A stretch of DNA of 58,580 nt from Fibrobacter intestinalis (GCF_900167415.1 NZ_FUWU01000014.1:4125-62704), one strand, 5' to 3'; shown: positions 18,110 to 28,004, counted from the stretch's first letter. Program-made: numbers and translations. Notes: generated from the letters alone by a model not told the origin.

Positions 18110-21100
18110 TTGAAATATCTATTTTACTTCTTGGCGTTATCACGTCTATTTTTGTTGAATAGCGCTTTTGCCCTTGATTTTCCCTATTCGGAATGGAATT
18201 TCGCAAATTATAATGGTGCCGCCGCCACATTCCATAACGGATTTGTCACGGTAACCAATAGCGGCTCGGACTATTGGCACGTTCAACTGACCCGCAGTAA
18301 TATTGAACTACGGGAGAATCATACATACGAAGTTAAGTTTTTTCTGCAAGGGGTAACTAATCGCCGTTATGTGGAAGTCCGTATCGGGCGTGACGGCTTT
18401 CCCTACGATGCTTTCGCCGAATTTGGTGAAGTCGCCGCAACAGTAAATGGTCGAATAATTACAAAAATTTTTACAATGCAATCGGGCAATGTCAACAATG
18501 CTCGATTTGAATTCAATCTCGGGAAACATTCTGGAACAGTCTATCTATCCGACATTAGCCTGAATTGCCTCGACTGCAGTTCAGGTCAAAATCCCGGTGA
18601 AGACAATTCTTCGGCAACATTCGCTAGCGATTGGGGGTATGTCGTCGTTGCAGATACAATCGACTTTAGAGATAATTCGATGGCCTTGGGCGGTGTATTC
18701 GGACAAAACGTCGAACTGGGGGCCGATACGAAAATCTACGGCGATGTCGATGTGTCAAATTCCTGTTTCTTGCGAGAGCGCGCAAACATCAGTGGAAACT
18801 TGCATTATTCGTCTCCCTGCAATGAACAGAACAACGTTTTCGCCAAGACAAAGAGTACAGCAACGTTGTCAAAGCCGGTTGTCGAAATTTCAAATATCAC
18901 TGTAGGCGTTTCGCCTCTTTCTGTTGGGCTTGACGAAACGAAGGTCCTTCCGCCCGGCAATTATGGAACTTTTTATGTCAACGCGAGAGCCAAAGTTCAT
19001 TTTTCCGCTGGTACTTATACTTTCCAAAACATCTTTACAGAACCAGATGTGGAATTTTCTTTTGACTTGACATCCGGCCCGATTTCAATAGGCGTATTGG
19101 GCAACGTTCGCTTTGGCGATCGCAACACGTTTTCCATCGCAAATGGTAATCCAAGCGAAATTCTATGGAATATCGCCGGTGAGAATATCGACATAGGAAC
19201 TGACGGCCTGTATTTCGGAAAATTTGTCGCCCCGGTCGCTTTTGTACGCATTCCATCGCGTTCCCATCTTGTCGGTGCAGTATATGCCCGCAAATTTCAA
19301 ATAGAGCCGCAATCAACTATTTCCCGGGAACCACGAGCTAACGAAATTTCTCATAGTGAAGAACATTTCGGCCCGTTCTTTGAACCAGGAATTTTCCGTT
19401 ATGCCTCGCAATTACCGCTTTCTACATCCGCTATTGAAATGTTTATTTATGCGGATAGTGCCCAAGTCAAGATAAATGGCGGGGCGTCAAAAGTCGTTGA
19501 TCTTTCCTCTTCCAGCGAAACTGTCAACATATCACTTAAGCAAAAGCAGATTTCGGGCTTTCCTTCAGAAGCTTTTAGCAGCAATTATATATTCAGCTTC
19601 ACCAAGAGCGCAAATTACCGTATCTACTGGAATCCACAAACCCAGTGTAAGCAAGGGTGCAATGGGAAGACCGCCGCAACGGCAGTTGGCGACTTTGCTT
19701 CCGCTCTAGAAATGGCCAAGACAACGGGCCAAGAAATCAACATGGCAGGCGGCATTTGGAACGTGACGGAAAACTTCACAGACGGCGTTGTTCCCTGGAA
19801 AGTTGGATTCGAACTAGTTGGAAATACTCAAAATCTCCAGGATTTGACTTCTGAAAACCTTCTTCCTCTAATAAACCTTGGCAATGCTTTCCACATAGAA
19901 GTGGAAGGTCGTTCACCCCGGTCATTTACGGGATTTCGCATTGCAAATGGCTTTAATGCTGGAAATGGCGGTGCGATTAATTCTTATCATTCTTCGAAAT
20001 TGCAAATTTCGCAAATCATGCTTCAGAATAATATTTCAAAAGCAAATGGTGGTGCAATTTCTTTTTCGGGAGATTCGTTAATTGCGTCTCAAGTGTATCT
20101 GTCAAAGAATCATGCCGACAGATTTGGAGGAGGACTATTCGTTCAGGGGAAATCATCTCTCCAAAACATATTCTTCATACAGAACTCATCTAAAGAAGTC
20201 GGGTCGGCCTTATATACAAGCAACAATTGTTCCATTCAAAACAGCGTACTTTCTCAAAATACAACAAATAGGCATTCTAGCATTGCTCTAGATTCAACCG
20301 GCAGCATTGATATTTGGAATGCGACATTATTTAAAAATTCCGGCGCACAAAATGGACCCGAAATCGTCGGACAAGGAAATATATGGAATAGCATAATATG
20401 GAAAAACCAAAATGGTTCCATACAAGACAGTTTATCCTCTAATATTTCTGTCAATCACTCATTGTCGTCTAAATCTTATAGCGGCTCTTCAAATTATACA
20501 ACAAATCCGATATTTAAAAATGAACTTATTCCCGAGGGGTCAAATCATTACATCGGAGTCGATGCCGGGCTTGCTATAGACGTGTCGTCTCCTGTTGCGG
20601 ACAAGGGAAATAAAGAACATTCTTTATCAACGGATATTTTGGGAATCGAACGAGGCGATTCCTTTCCATTTGGAGCTTATGGAATTTACGTTACGAATGT
20701 TCCCGTCCAATACGGATTATGGTATGACGGAGAATTTCATGATGTAGGAAACACTAGGCCAGTGTTTGAAAATTTTCCATCAATGGCACACATTGAATTT
20801 GCGGGACATAGCGCATACGGCCGGGTGATGAAAGCCTTGGTAAAAAAACATGAAAAAACGAAAATTTCCAAAGCTATAGTTCGAGTGACCTTAATGGACT
20901 CCACTGGAACAAAGTACCCCGATGCAGAATCCATAGATATTCCATTTTACCGCAGTGGATCGGAAAACGGGAAATACGTATTTATGTCCCTTACAAAAAG
21001 TTCTACAGAAGAAGGTTTCGATGTTGAAAAACATGGCCACTATGTACTGTTTTCCCGAAAAACTGAGGACCAAGGCTTTTATGATGAATTTGTTATCATC

Positions 21101-21151
21101 CATGTAAAGAAAAATAGCGACCGCCTAAAGTATGAGGTTGTAAAATGGTAA
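18110..21151 (+). CDS. Large secreted protein: CBM-like domain plus right-handed beta-helix
   Basis: This 1013-residue exported protein starts with a TTG preceded by AAGAGGA, at the head of a signal peptide (FLLNSAFALD). Residues about 25-150 look like a CBM4/9-type jelly roll (ENHTYEVKFFLQG, RYVEVRIGRDG, ARFEFNLGKHSGTVYLSDIS). Residues about 165-400 are beta-rich and bactofilin-like (LGGVFGQNVELGADTKIYGD, GNLHYSSPC). Residues about 610-760 form a parallel beta-helix (GGAINSYHSSKLQISQIML, GGGLFVQGKSSLQNIFFIQN). No catalytic motif was recognised, and it lacks the sorting tail seen elsewhere in the window. It overlaps the next gene by 7 bp. The base composition is AT-richer than that of its neighbours. 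Confidence 0.7.
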   Translation: MKYLFYFLALSRLFLLNSAFALDFPYSEWNFANYNGAAATFHNGFVTVTNSGSDYWHVQLTRSNIELRENHTYEVKFFLQGVTNRRYVEVRIGRDGFPYDAFAEFGEVAATVNGRIITKIFTMQSGNVNNARFEFNLGKHSGTVYLSDISLNCLDCSSGQNPGEDNSSATFASDWGYVVVADTIDFRDNSMALGGVFGQNVELGADTKIYGDVDVSNSCFLRERANISGNLHYSSPCNEQNNVFAKTKSTATLSKPVVEISNITVGVSPLSVGLDETKVLPPGNYGTFYVNARAKVHFSAGTYTFQNIFTEPDVEFSFDLTSGPISIGVLGNVRFGDRNTFSIANGNPSEILWNIAGENIDIGTDGLYFGKFVAPVAFVRIPSRSHLVGAVYARKFQIEPQSTISREPRANEISHSEEHFGPFFEPGIFRYASQLPLSTSAIEMFIYADSAQVKINGGASKVVDLSSSSETVNISLKQKQISGFPSEAFSSNYIFSFTKSANYRIYWNPQTQCKQGCNGKTAATAVGDFASALEMAKTTGQEINMAGGIWNVTENFTDGVVPWKVGFELVGNTQNLQDLTSENLLPLINLGNAFHIEVEGRSPRSFTGFRIANGFNAGNGGAINSYHSSKLQISQIMLQNNISKANGGAISFSGDSLIASQVYLSKNHADRFGGGLFVQGKSSLQNIFFIQNSSKEVGSALYTSNNCSIQNSVLSQNTTNRHSSIALDSTGSIDIWNATLFKNSGAQNGPEIVGQGNIWNSIIWKNQNGSIQDSLSSNISVNHSLSSKSYSGSSNYTTNPIFKNELIPEGSNHYIGVDAGLAIDVSSPVADKGNKEHSLSTDILGIERGDSFPFGAYGIYVTNVPVQYGLWYDGEFHDVGNTRPVFENFPSMAHIEFAGHSAYGRVMKALVKKHEKTKISKAIVRVTLMDSTGTKYPDAESIDIPFYRSGSENGKYVFMSLTKSSTEEGFDVEKHGHYVLFSRKTEDQGFYDEFVIIHVKKNSDRLKYEVVKW

Positions 21152-22704
21152 TAATTTTCCTTATTCCCCTTACGCTTTGTCTGCTTGTTGGATGCTCAGG
21201 GAAACCTTCTCCTGAAATAGACCCTCCAGGTTTTGAGTTTATAGACGCGAATCTTTCATGGCCAATAATTCCTAACACGGAAATAGAAGGATTTTCGTGG
21301 ACGACAGCAGGCTTCCTGCCTCATGAAGAACATCTGTATGGATTTGACAAACATCCGAAACCCAATCAGTATGTACCTGAGGATTCGATAGTGCATATTG
21401 CCGTTCTCGCCAATGCTGAAGGCATCGTAAATGCATTTGTTGAACCGCTTGTTTATGAAAGTTCTACTGGTTACGTATATGGATTATGTGATTTAGAATC
21501 TGGGAAATTGATTCGTGAATTACAGCCAGATAGCAAAGGAAATGACGAATATATTTTTTATGGGAGTGATGCCGGAAAAGACGATTCTATCGGATTATGC
21601 AGAAAATTGGAAAGTAGCAGTGAAGACAGGTATATCATTTATGAAAAACTAAAAATTCATTCGTACCTTCCCTCCCAAAAAGAAATAGCCTTATTTATTC
21701 TTGGAAACGGAAAGAATGTAAGTGATTTTGTTCAAAGCGTCCAATTTTGGGAGGATGCGGTTCCTAAAGTTTACAACAAAAATATCCATTATCCCCATCT
21801 CGCTTATATTTATCAAAGCATTCCTCAAAATGTTACCTTATACAAAGACGAAGTCGGTGATGTGATAGACTCCACTGCAAAATCAACCAATTATTTAAAA
21901 ATTCATGTTTTAAATACAGATTCGTCTTGTTATGAATCAATAAAGGATGATATAGACAATGCCGTTGAGGAAATTCGGAATTTTTCGCAAGATAAAAATA
22001 TTTCTCGCACAATTCTTTCTTTGACATGGCCTACAAGGAAAATTTGGACACTTAAATACGATGACAATGGATTTGTACAGCTTTGTGGCACACCTTCTGA
22101 TTCTCCAGAGAATGCATCTGAAATTCAACTAATTGCAGCAATAAATGGAATCGAATACACTCCATATTTTGTCCATAAAAAAGGAAATTATTGGGTTGCG
22201 CTGAAAAAGGGGGAAAATAACCAAAATATAGAAGACACTTTGACCAGGGAAAATTTGAATATAGAACAAATGGTATTTATTGAAAGTGGCCATTCACAAC
22301 CTATAGACAATCCTTATCTAGGTTACCATTTATCGTCATCAACAGCAAAAGCAGTTACGAGATTTGTAAGGAAAAATGACTTATCATCTCTATATGATTA
22401 CGATTTTGCATACATTCTTTTACCTTGGAGAAACGAGCGAACGGGAAGAACGCTTCTACACGAAATGGGTCATGCATTTGGATTAATAGACGTGGATGAT
22501 ACATTAACTCACGATTCCAAATCAAATCAAGGAAACTTAATGCATTGGAACGACGATCGAAATGGAGTTATATTGAGAAATCGACCTATGAATGCTAGAC
22601 ACATGGATACAGCGACTGAACGTCAATGGGATTGCCTACATAGAATCAATCCGACAAAAAGTTGCGGCGACCCGAGTATTTTACAGTTCAATTATGGAGA
22701 ATAG
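21145..22704 (+). CDS. Lipoprotein with metzincin-like zinc protease motif
   Basis: This 519-residue protein has a lipoprotein signal (LTLCLLVGC, Cys17). The C-terminal part carries HEMGHAFGLID at 439-449, which is the HExxHxxGxxD zinc-binding signature (ligands His439, His443, Asp449; catalytic Glu440). NLMHW follows about 18 residues on and could be the Met-turn. The rest of the sequence is not recognised. It starts inside the end of the beta-helix gene (7-bp overlap), so the two are coupled. The substrate is unknown; a co-encoded surface protein is a natural candidate (inference). Confidence 0.75.
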   Translation: MVIIFLIPLTLCLLVGCSGKPSPEIDPPGFEFIDANLSWPIIPNTEIEGFSWTTAGFLPHEEHLYGFDKHPKPNQYVPEDSIVHIAVLANAEGIVNAFVEPLVYESSTGYVYGLCDLESGKLIRELQPDSKGNDEYIFYGSDAGKDDSIGLCRKLESSSEDRYIIYEKLKIHSYLPSQKEIALFILGNGKNVSDFVQSVQFWEDAVPKVYNKNIHYPHLAYIYQSIPQNVTLYKDEVGDVIDSTAKSTNYLKIHVLNTDSSCYESIKDDIDNAVEEIRNFSQDKNISRTILSLTWPTRKIWTLKYDDNGFVQLCGTPSDSPENASEIQLIAAINGIEYTPYFVHKKGNYWVALKKGENNQNIEDTLTRENLNIEQMVFIESGHSQPIDNPYLGYHLSSSTAKAVTRFVRKNDLSSLYDYDFAYILLPWRNERTGRTLLHEMGHAFGLIDVDDTLTHDSKSNQGNLMHWNDDRNGVILRNRPMNARHMDTATERQWDCLHRINPTKSCGDPSILQFNYGE

Positions 22705-22707
22705 CAA

Positions 22708-23934
22708 ATGAACAACAAAAAAATCGTTTTTATTGCAATGTGTTTGATGGCTATTTTTAACTATGGCATGGAAATTGTCGATGCGACTGGGAAAAAAATC
22801 ATGAATACGGAAAACGTTGACCATGCAGAAGAAATCATTCGAAGTTTGAGAAAAAACGATCCGTTAAACAGATATTACTATCGAAACTCTATAACAAACA
22901 AAAAAAATTTTCCATCAGCTCCAAATGCCGTTTTCGAATATGGAAAAGCCCGATATATAGAAACTGCAAGGAATCAAAAATACAAAATCTGTTTAGAAAA
23001 TGGTGAAAGAGGCTTTTGGGAAGGTCTGGTTCCATTTCAGCTCACTAAAGACAACTGTCTTTTATTGACAACCCCTAATCGAACGGGAAGTTTATTATTT
23101 GTTTTCTTCAACGCTTCAACCCCATCGGACAGCGTCTGGATTCTGAACAATCAAAAACTGATTGATTTGTCGAAAGAGACGCATTTGATATGGAGCATAG
23201 ATTCTATTATAGGGCCAGAGTACAAAAGACGAGTTTACGGCTCTTATAAAGAAACACGTCTAAACAAAATCCTCGTTGTTGACCGAACGGAAGCAACTGT
23301 CGGGGAAGTAAAATTTCTATGCGACTATTTTGGAACATTTTATAAACCATCTAATTTATGGTATCCAGACAGCAATCCCTTGAACCATCCCAATTTACCG
23401 CAGGATCCGAGTTATGCCATCGACTCCGATTATGCGAACAATAGAAGCAAGTTTGAGGGCTTTGAAATTGCGTCCCGTGCAAACGGAGCCGACACGACAA
23501 AAAACGGCTATAGATTACCGACTCATGACGAATGGGTTGCCCTACAAAGAGGCGGTTCAAAAAAAGATTATTATTGGGGAAACGAAACGGATTCTTTAAC
23601 CATATCTCAATATGAATGGTATAAACCGAGAAAAGAAAGAGTTCATGAAGTGGGCTTGCTAAAGCCAAATCCTTATGGGTTATACGACGTTATGGGAAAT
23701 GCTACAGAATCCATTTTGCATCAGGGGCGCGAATGCTTAAGCTCTGATGAAAGCTCTAACGAGTGTTGGATGAAAAATAATCTGATGCAGCACGAAGCCG
23801 AGGAATTTTGTTACACCCATATCAAATACAAAGCGGATAAAGAAAAAACGGTTGTCAAAGAATGTGATTTACGCTATAAAAAAAATCCGTTTAGGGGATT
23901 TAGATTGGTCCGACAGATTTTTGTAAACGATTAA
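22708..23934 (+). CDS. SUMF1/formylglycine-generating-enzyme-like secreted protein
   Basis: This 408-residue protein has a probable N-terminal signal or anchor (IVFIAMCLMAIFNYG). Residues about 225-405 show the SUMF1-fold hallmarks: FEIASRANGAD, NGYRLPTHDEWVALQRGG, YYWGN, GLYDVMGNATES and RGFRLVRQ. Many bacterial members of this fold are not sulfatase activators and act as structural or binding domains, so the role here is open. No sulfatase is adjacent. GGAG lies 9 bases before the ATG. It is the third gene of the operon starting at 18110, three bases after the protease gene. Confidence 0.75.
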   Translation: MNNKKIVFIAMCLMAIFNYGMEIVDATGKKIMNTENVDHAEEIIRSLRKNDPLNRYYYRNSITNKKNFPSAPNAVFEYGKARYIETARNQKYKICLENGERGFWEGLVPFQLTKDNCLLLTTPNRTGSLLFVFFNASTPSDSVWILNNQKLIDLSKETHLIWSIDSIIGPEYKRRVYGSYKETRLNKILVVDRTEATVGEVKFLCDYFGTFYKPSNLWYPDSNPLNHPNLPQDPSYAIDSDYANNRSKFEGFEIASRANGADTTKNGYRLPTHDEWVALQRGGSKKDYYWGNETDSLTISQYEWYKPRKERVHEVGLLKPNPYGLYDVMGNATESILHQGRECLSSDESSNECWMKNNLMQHEAEEFCYTHIKYKADKEKTVVKECDLRYKKNPFRGFRLVRQIFVND

Positions 23935-23953
23935 CACGGGATGCAATGGGGAA

Positions 23954-24136
23954 ATGTGGCCTCCGCCCGAAACAATAAAAACTTTCGGCCCTCATCACTT
24001 GACGGTAAATCATGTTCTTGTTAGATTATATGAATCCACAAGTCAGGATCCGGGAACCCCACCGATACAATCAACGAAGATCAAATACGATCCTAAACTG
24101 GATGATGTTTTATGGCCGGAAGATTATTTGCCTTGA
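23954..24136 (+). CDS. Small ORF, hypothetical
   Basis: A 60-codon frame starts at an ATG preceded by GGGG, 20 bp after the SUMF1-like gene. It overlaps the next gene by 25 bp. The product is rich in Pro and Thr, with no signal peptide and no known domain. It could be a fragment of a decayed gene. Confidence 0.25.
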   Translation: MWPPPETIKTFGPHHLTVNHVLVRLYESTSQDPGTPPIQSTKIKYDPKLDDVLWPEDYLP

Positions 24137-24812
24137 TATTTTTTCTGTGTTGCTTGGCAACGAACGCTCTTGCCTTCAGGGACAAGGGCGTTCCTCTAGA
24201 ATATGCTTCCGTCCAATTCGTTCGGGAAAAAGTCGACACCTTGCAATTGGAAATCCGGACAAGGCAAGGAAATCTGGATTTTGTTCGACTGGCAGGAAAG
24301 AACATCCATTTTCAAGCAATGACAGCACCGTCCAGTTCTTCCGGCAATTCATGCTTCACGGCTTTGAAATAGGGACAAAGCCTAAGGAGAATGGCGGCGG
24401 GATTTACATCCACTTGCGCGCCCCGACAAATTACGAAAGGTTTGCCTTGGCCATAGACGACAAGGGAAAAACGACGATAGAAAAAGTGTTGTCCGTTTTT
24501 TTTCACAAGAAAGGGGATTCCGTAAAACGGAAGGATTACAGACCGAAAACAATTTATCCCGAAAACGGCGAGTTGCAAATGATTTCGATGCACTTGGTCT
24601 ATGATTTGGGAATAGTCCTTGGAAAAATGGAACTCTGGTTGGATTCCAACAATCTACTGGAAGTAAACGCGTTCAATCGGGTAGATGGAATAGAGATCAA
24701 AGAAAAATCCGAAAGCATTACTTCTGTTTTTATGTACGAAATAAAACGAAACGCTCTTTACCTGTTCAAATTGCCCAAAGAAAACATTCGATTGCCCGTG
24801 CAGTGGCAATGA
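24112..24812 (+). pseudogene. Frameshifted secreted protein gene
   Basis: An ATG at 24112 gives a clear signal peptide (LFALIFFLCCLATNALA) and about 65 further residues, then the frame closes at 24372. The next frame continues with protein-like sequence (FFRQFMLHGFEIGT, YERFALAIDDKGK, LFKLPKENIRLPVQW) to 24812. The two join if one T is added to the TTTT run at 24309-24312. A single-base deletion, or a sequencing error there, therefore explains the break. The intact product would have about 233 residues; no domain was recognised. Confidence 0.6.
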
Positions 24813-24828
24813 AAGCGAGTGAAACGGG

Positions 24829-24945
24829 TTTCGTTATTGCGAGGATGGTTCGACTAGTTTGGCAAGCGGGCGGCGTCATTGCGAGGAGGGGGCATAGTCC
24901 CCGACGCGGCAATCTTGTCTGCGGGAGAAGATTGCTTCTACACTT
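24829..24945. repeat. CATTGCGAG-type dispersed repeats
   Basis: Two head-to-tail pieces are seen (TTATTGCGAGGATGG and CGTCATTGCGAGGAGG), followed by GCGGCAATCTTGTC and AAGATTGCTTC. This is the same family as at 35.6 and 58.4 kb. The gap 24813-25026 shows no gene. Confidence 0.6.
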
Positions 24946-25026
24946 CGAGTATAACTCCACTAAGTCAATAAATTGACAAGTGTCGTATAACCCCTTTGGG
25001 GTTCGGGGTGACGAAATTCCTGGCCT

Positions 25027-25719
25027 CTAATCGTTCCTCTCTTCGACGCTCAAAACAAACAATCTTCCGTTTTCCACTTTGAACTTGATTTCATACGAAG
25101 CAAATCGAAAGCCATAAACGCGAGCCGGATTTTCCTGGTAAGCTGGGCGCGGATCGTCGGCAAGGATTTTCAGCAGGGATTCCCGTTTTTCGAAGGCGAC
25201 TTTTTCCAGCTCGGCTTGCGGAAATTCAAGCGACAACGGTTCGGAGCTTAAACCATCCGTAAAGCCTCCGGTCGCTTCGGGAACCGCATCGGCAAAAGGC
25301 AGGTACGGCTTGATGTCGACTATCGGCGTTCCGTTCAGCAAATCCGCCCCCGAAACGGTGATTACCGGGCCTTCCGCCGTATTTTCCACATTCTCGATTT
25401 TTACTGCGGACAAGGCGATGGGATTTGGCCGAAAGGAAGACCTCGTGGCAAAAACCCCCATCCGCACATTCCCTCCCAATCGCGGAGGGCGAACGGTCAA
25501 GGCAGACTTTGTCCGAATATTTTCGGAAAAAATCCAGATTAACCACAAATGGGAAAATCCTTCCAAACCGCGAATTGCCGCCGCATCGCGAAATTCCGGT
25601 TCAAAGACAATCTGCGATTGGAGTTCCTTAAGTATTCCGCTTTGCCTAGGAATCCCAAATTTTTCCGGGAAATCGGAACGGATGCGCGCTATCGTCTGGA
25701 AGGTAAAATGTGAGTTCAT
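25027..25719 (-). CDS. trmO: tRNA (N6-threonylcarbamoyladenosine(37)-N6)-methyltransferase TrmO
   Basis: This is a TsaA/TrmO (YaeB) family enzyme that uses S-adenosylmethionine to methylate t6A37 in tRNA. Conserved pieces are IARIRSDFPEKFGIPRQSG, LEGFSHLWLIWIF, VRPPRLGGNVRMGVFATRS and RPNPIALSAVKI, plus LNGTPIVDIKPYLPFAD. I favour the ATG at 25719 (230 residues), which starts just before the family core; a TATATAC box sits right upstream. The ATG at 25758 would abut the divergent helicase start exactly. Function is confident, the start less so. Confidence 0.9.
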   Translation of the reverse strand: MNSHFTFQTIARIRSDFPEKFGIPRQSGILKELQSQIVFEPEFRDAAAIRGLEGFSHLWLIWIFSENIRTKSALTVRPPRLGGNVRMGVFATRSSFRPNPIALSAVKIENVENTAEGPVITVSGADLLNGTPIVDIKPYLPFADAVPEATGGFTDGLSSEPLSLEFPQAELEKVAFEKRESLLKILADDPRPAYQENPARVYGFRFASYEIKFKVENGRLFVLSVEERND

Positions 25720-25758
25720 CGGAACGTATATAGCAAAATTTTCTAGCTTTGTTTCCAT

Positions 25759-27144
25759 ATGAAATTTTCCGATTTACCTTTAGACGAAAGACTGCAACGA
25801 GCCATCGCCGAAGCCAATTATACCCATCCCACACCGATTCAAGAAAAAGCCATTCCACCTATTTTAACGCGCAACGATTTAATGGGAATCGCCCAGACAG
25901 GAACGGGAAAAACCGCCGCATTCGCCCTGCCCATTTTACAAAATCTTTTACAGGATGGGGCAAGAAACACATCCAAATCCATTCGCACCCTGATTCTGCT
26001 CCCGACGCGCGAACTCGCCATTCAAGTTTCGGACTGCTTTGAAACCTATGAAAAATACACGAAACTGACCAGTGCCTGTATTTTTGGCGGAGTCAGCGAT
26101 ACGCCGCAAAAGCGCGCGCTTTCCCGAGGCGTCGATATTCTGATTGCCACGCCGGGACGCTTGCTGGATTTAATCAACCAGCGAATCGTCAGCCTGAAAA
26201 AACTCGAATTTTTTGTTCTGGACGAAGCGGACAGAATGCTCGACATGGGATTCATCCACGATATTCGCAAAATCGTCGGCCTTCTTCCGGCGCAGCGCCA
26301 GAATCTTTTTTTCAGCGCGACGATGCCGCCCGAAATCACAAAGCTCGCCGCTTCCATTTTGCGTTCAAACCCCGTACGAATTGAAGTCGCTCCGCAAAGC
26401 ACGCCGATAGAGCGCATCCAGCAAGAACTCTACCGCATCGACAAACGGCGCAAAGGCGCTCTTCTCAAAGAATTGCTGCTCGCCCATCCCGAGATGAAAA
26501 AAGTTCTGGTCTTTTCCAGAACAAAGCACGGAGCCGACAAAATCGTTCGCGTTTTGGAAAAAGCGGAAATCACTTGCGCCGCCATTCACGGCAACAAAAG
26601 CCAGAACCGGCGTCAAGAAGCTCTTGGCAATTTCAAAACCGAGCAAATCCGCGTACTGGTCGCAACCGATATCGCCGCGCGGGGAATCGACGTGGACAAT
26701 GTTTCCCATGTATTCAACTACGACCTGCCCGACGTTCCAGAAACCTTTGTGCATCGCATCGGTAGAACAGCTCGAGCCGGCAAAGACGGCGTAGCCATTT
26801 CGTTCTGCGCCCCGGACGAAGAACAGGATTTGCGGGCGATTGAACGCTTGACTCGCATTCAAATTCCAGAAGGCGATCCGAGCATTTTAGAAAAGCTGCC
26901 CCCGCCACAAAAGGAAACCCCTGAAAGCGAAGCCCGAAATTCCCGTTGGAGAACTGGAAAATTTTCAAACCGACGTGAAAAACGCCCGAAATCAAAAGAA
27001 GGCGCCGAAAGAAATCCAACGCCGAAACGCCCAGAAAATCAGCAGAAATTGCCCAAAACTTCCAACGGCAAACGCTTGGGTAGCCGAGCGCGCAAACGTC
27101 TGCGCGCAGAACAAAACAGAAACCGGACAAACGCCCAAAACTAA
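25759..27144 (+). CDS. DEAD-box ATP-dependent RNA helicase (RhlE-like)
   Basis: This 461-residue helicase has all the core motifs: the Q motif PTPIQEKAIP, motif I AQTGTGKT, Ia PTRELA, II VLDEADRMLDMG, III SAT, V VATDIAARGIDVD, and VI HRIGRTARAGK. The C-terminal ~70 residues are rich in Lys, Arg, Asn and Pro and probably bind RNA non-specifically. Family members remodel ribosomal precursors or mRNA, notably in the cold. No clear Shine-Dalgarno sequence precedes the ATG. The next gene starts 9 bp downstream and may be co-transcribed. Confidence 0.93.
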   Translation: MKFSDLPLDERLQRAIAEANYTHPTPIQEKAIPPILTRNDLMGIAQTGTGKTAAFALPILQNLLQDGARNTSKSIRTLILLPTRELAIQVSDCFETYEKYTKLTSACIFGGVSDTPQKRALSRGVDILIATPGRLLDLINQRIVSLKKLEFFVLDEADRMLDMGFIHDIRKIVGLLPAQRQNLFFSATMPPEITKLAASILRSNPVRIEVAPQSTPIERIQQELYRIDKRRKGALLKELLLAHPEMKKVLVFSRTKHGADKIVRVLEKAEITCAAIHGNKSQNRRQEALGNFKTEQIRVLVATDIAARGIDVDNVSHVFNYDLPDVPETFVHRIGRTARAGKDGVAISFCAPDEEQDLRAIERLTRIQIPEGDPSILEKLPPPQKETPESEARNSRWRTGKFSNRREKRPKSKEGAERNPTPKRPENQQKLPKTSNGKRLGSRARKRLRAEQNRNRTNAQN

Positions 27145-27153
27145 AGGTCTCCC

Positions 27154-27900
27154 ATGACAAAGAAAATTCTGATAATGGTCGCCAGCCCGAAAAACGAAAA
27201 GAGCGGAACCCTTGTGCCGACAAAAGCATTCGTCGATGGAATGCTCGCCAATGGCGATTACGAAGCGGAATATGTTTTTATCGACCGTCTGAACATTAAG
27301 CCCTGCCGAGGATGCCTTACCTGTTGGGGTCGCCCGGACGGAAGCTGCTTTATCAAAGACGACGACGTGCCCGCAACACGCAAAAAGTTGGAAACCGCCG
27401 ACGTTGTCATCTGGAGTTTTCCCTTGTTCCTTTTCAGCATTCCCGGACAGATGAAAGTGCTGATGGACCGCATCGTGGGAATGGTTCACCCCTATATGGG
27501 GCAAAAGCTCAACGAGCCGGACAGCATGAACAAGCCGATGCACGGGCTTCAAAATCAAAAACCGGGGCAAAAAATCATCCTGCTGTCCAGCTGCGCCTGG
27601 TGCGACTTGGATGTCGTTTACGAACCGATTGTTCGCCAATTTGATATCATTTTGGGAAAGGGCGGCTACACCCTAATCGCTTGTCCGCAAATGCGGGCAT
27701 TGCATCACCGCGGCGGAAAACGCAGGCTTGACATTCTGCGCAAAAATTATGCGCAGGGCGGAGCGGAACTTGCCAAAACAGGAACGCTTTCTCAAGAGGC
27801 CATCGACTTGATGCAAAAGCCCCTCTTTGGCGAGGAGACTTACAAAGAACTCGTCGTGCAATTCGTGACTCACATGTTTGATCGGGACGACAATTTTTAA
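27154..27900 (+). CDS. Flavodoxin-fold NAD(P)H-dependent oxidoreductase
   Basis: This 248-residue protein has the FMN-binding flavodoxin-like fold of the NADPH-dependent FMN reductase group. Residues 5-20 form the phosphate-binding loop (ILIMVASPKNEKSGTL). CRGCLTCWG (about 51-59) is a cysteine-containing segment common in this group. ADVVIWSFPLFLFSIPGQMK and LMDRIVG form the second FMN-contacting region. AAAGG precedes the ATG with good spacing. The electron acceptor cannot be told from sequence. It follows the RNA helicase gene closely. Confidence 0.85.
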   Translation: MTKKILIMVASPKNEKSGTLVPTKAFVDGMLANGDYEAEYVFIDRLNIKPCRGCLTCWGRPDGSCFIKDDDVPATRKKLETADVVIWSFPLFLFSIPGQMKVLMDRIVGMVHPYMGQKLNEPDSMNKPMHGLQNQKPGQKIILLSSCAWCDLDVVYEPIVRQFDIILGKGGYTLIACPQMRALHHRGGKRRLDILRKNYAQGGAELAKTGTLSQEAIDLMQKPLFGEETYKELVVQFVTHMFDRDDNF

Positions 27901-27938
27901 TCCTTGCAAAGGCATCTCTGAAAATGGCTTTGACGATT

Positions 27939-28004
27939 GCTTCGACAAACGGTCCCTGAGTTTATCGAAGGGCAGCAGCCGTTTGTCAAACTAATCGAAG
28001 GGCG
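27939..28004. repeat. CCCTTCGAC-type dispersed repeat
   Basis: TTCGACAAACGGTCCCTGAG, GAAGGGCAGCAGCCGTTTGT and CTAATCGAAGGGCG form nested inverted repeats. They match the family at 2.2, 15.3 and 48.3 kb. Confidence 0.55.

Noticed and set aside
24012-24330. Plus-strand start of the 266-codon frame at 24012
   Set aside because: This stretch is out of frame with the signal peptide beginning at 24112. Only the part after the frameshift near 24309 reads as real protein.
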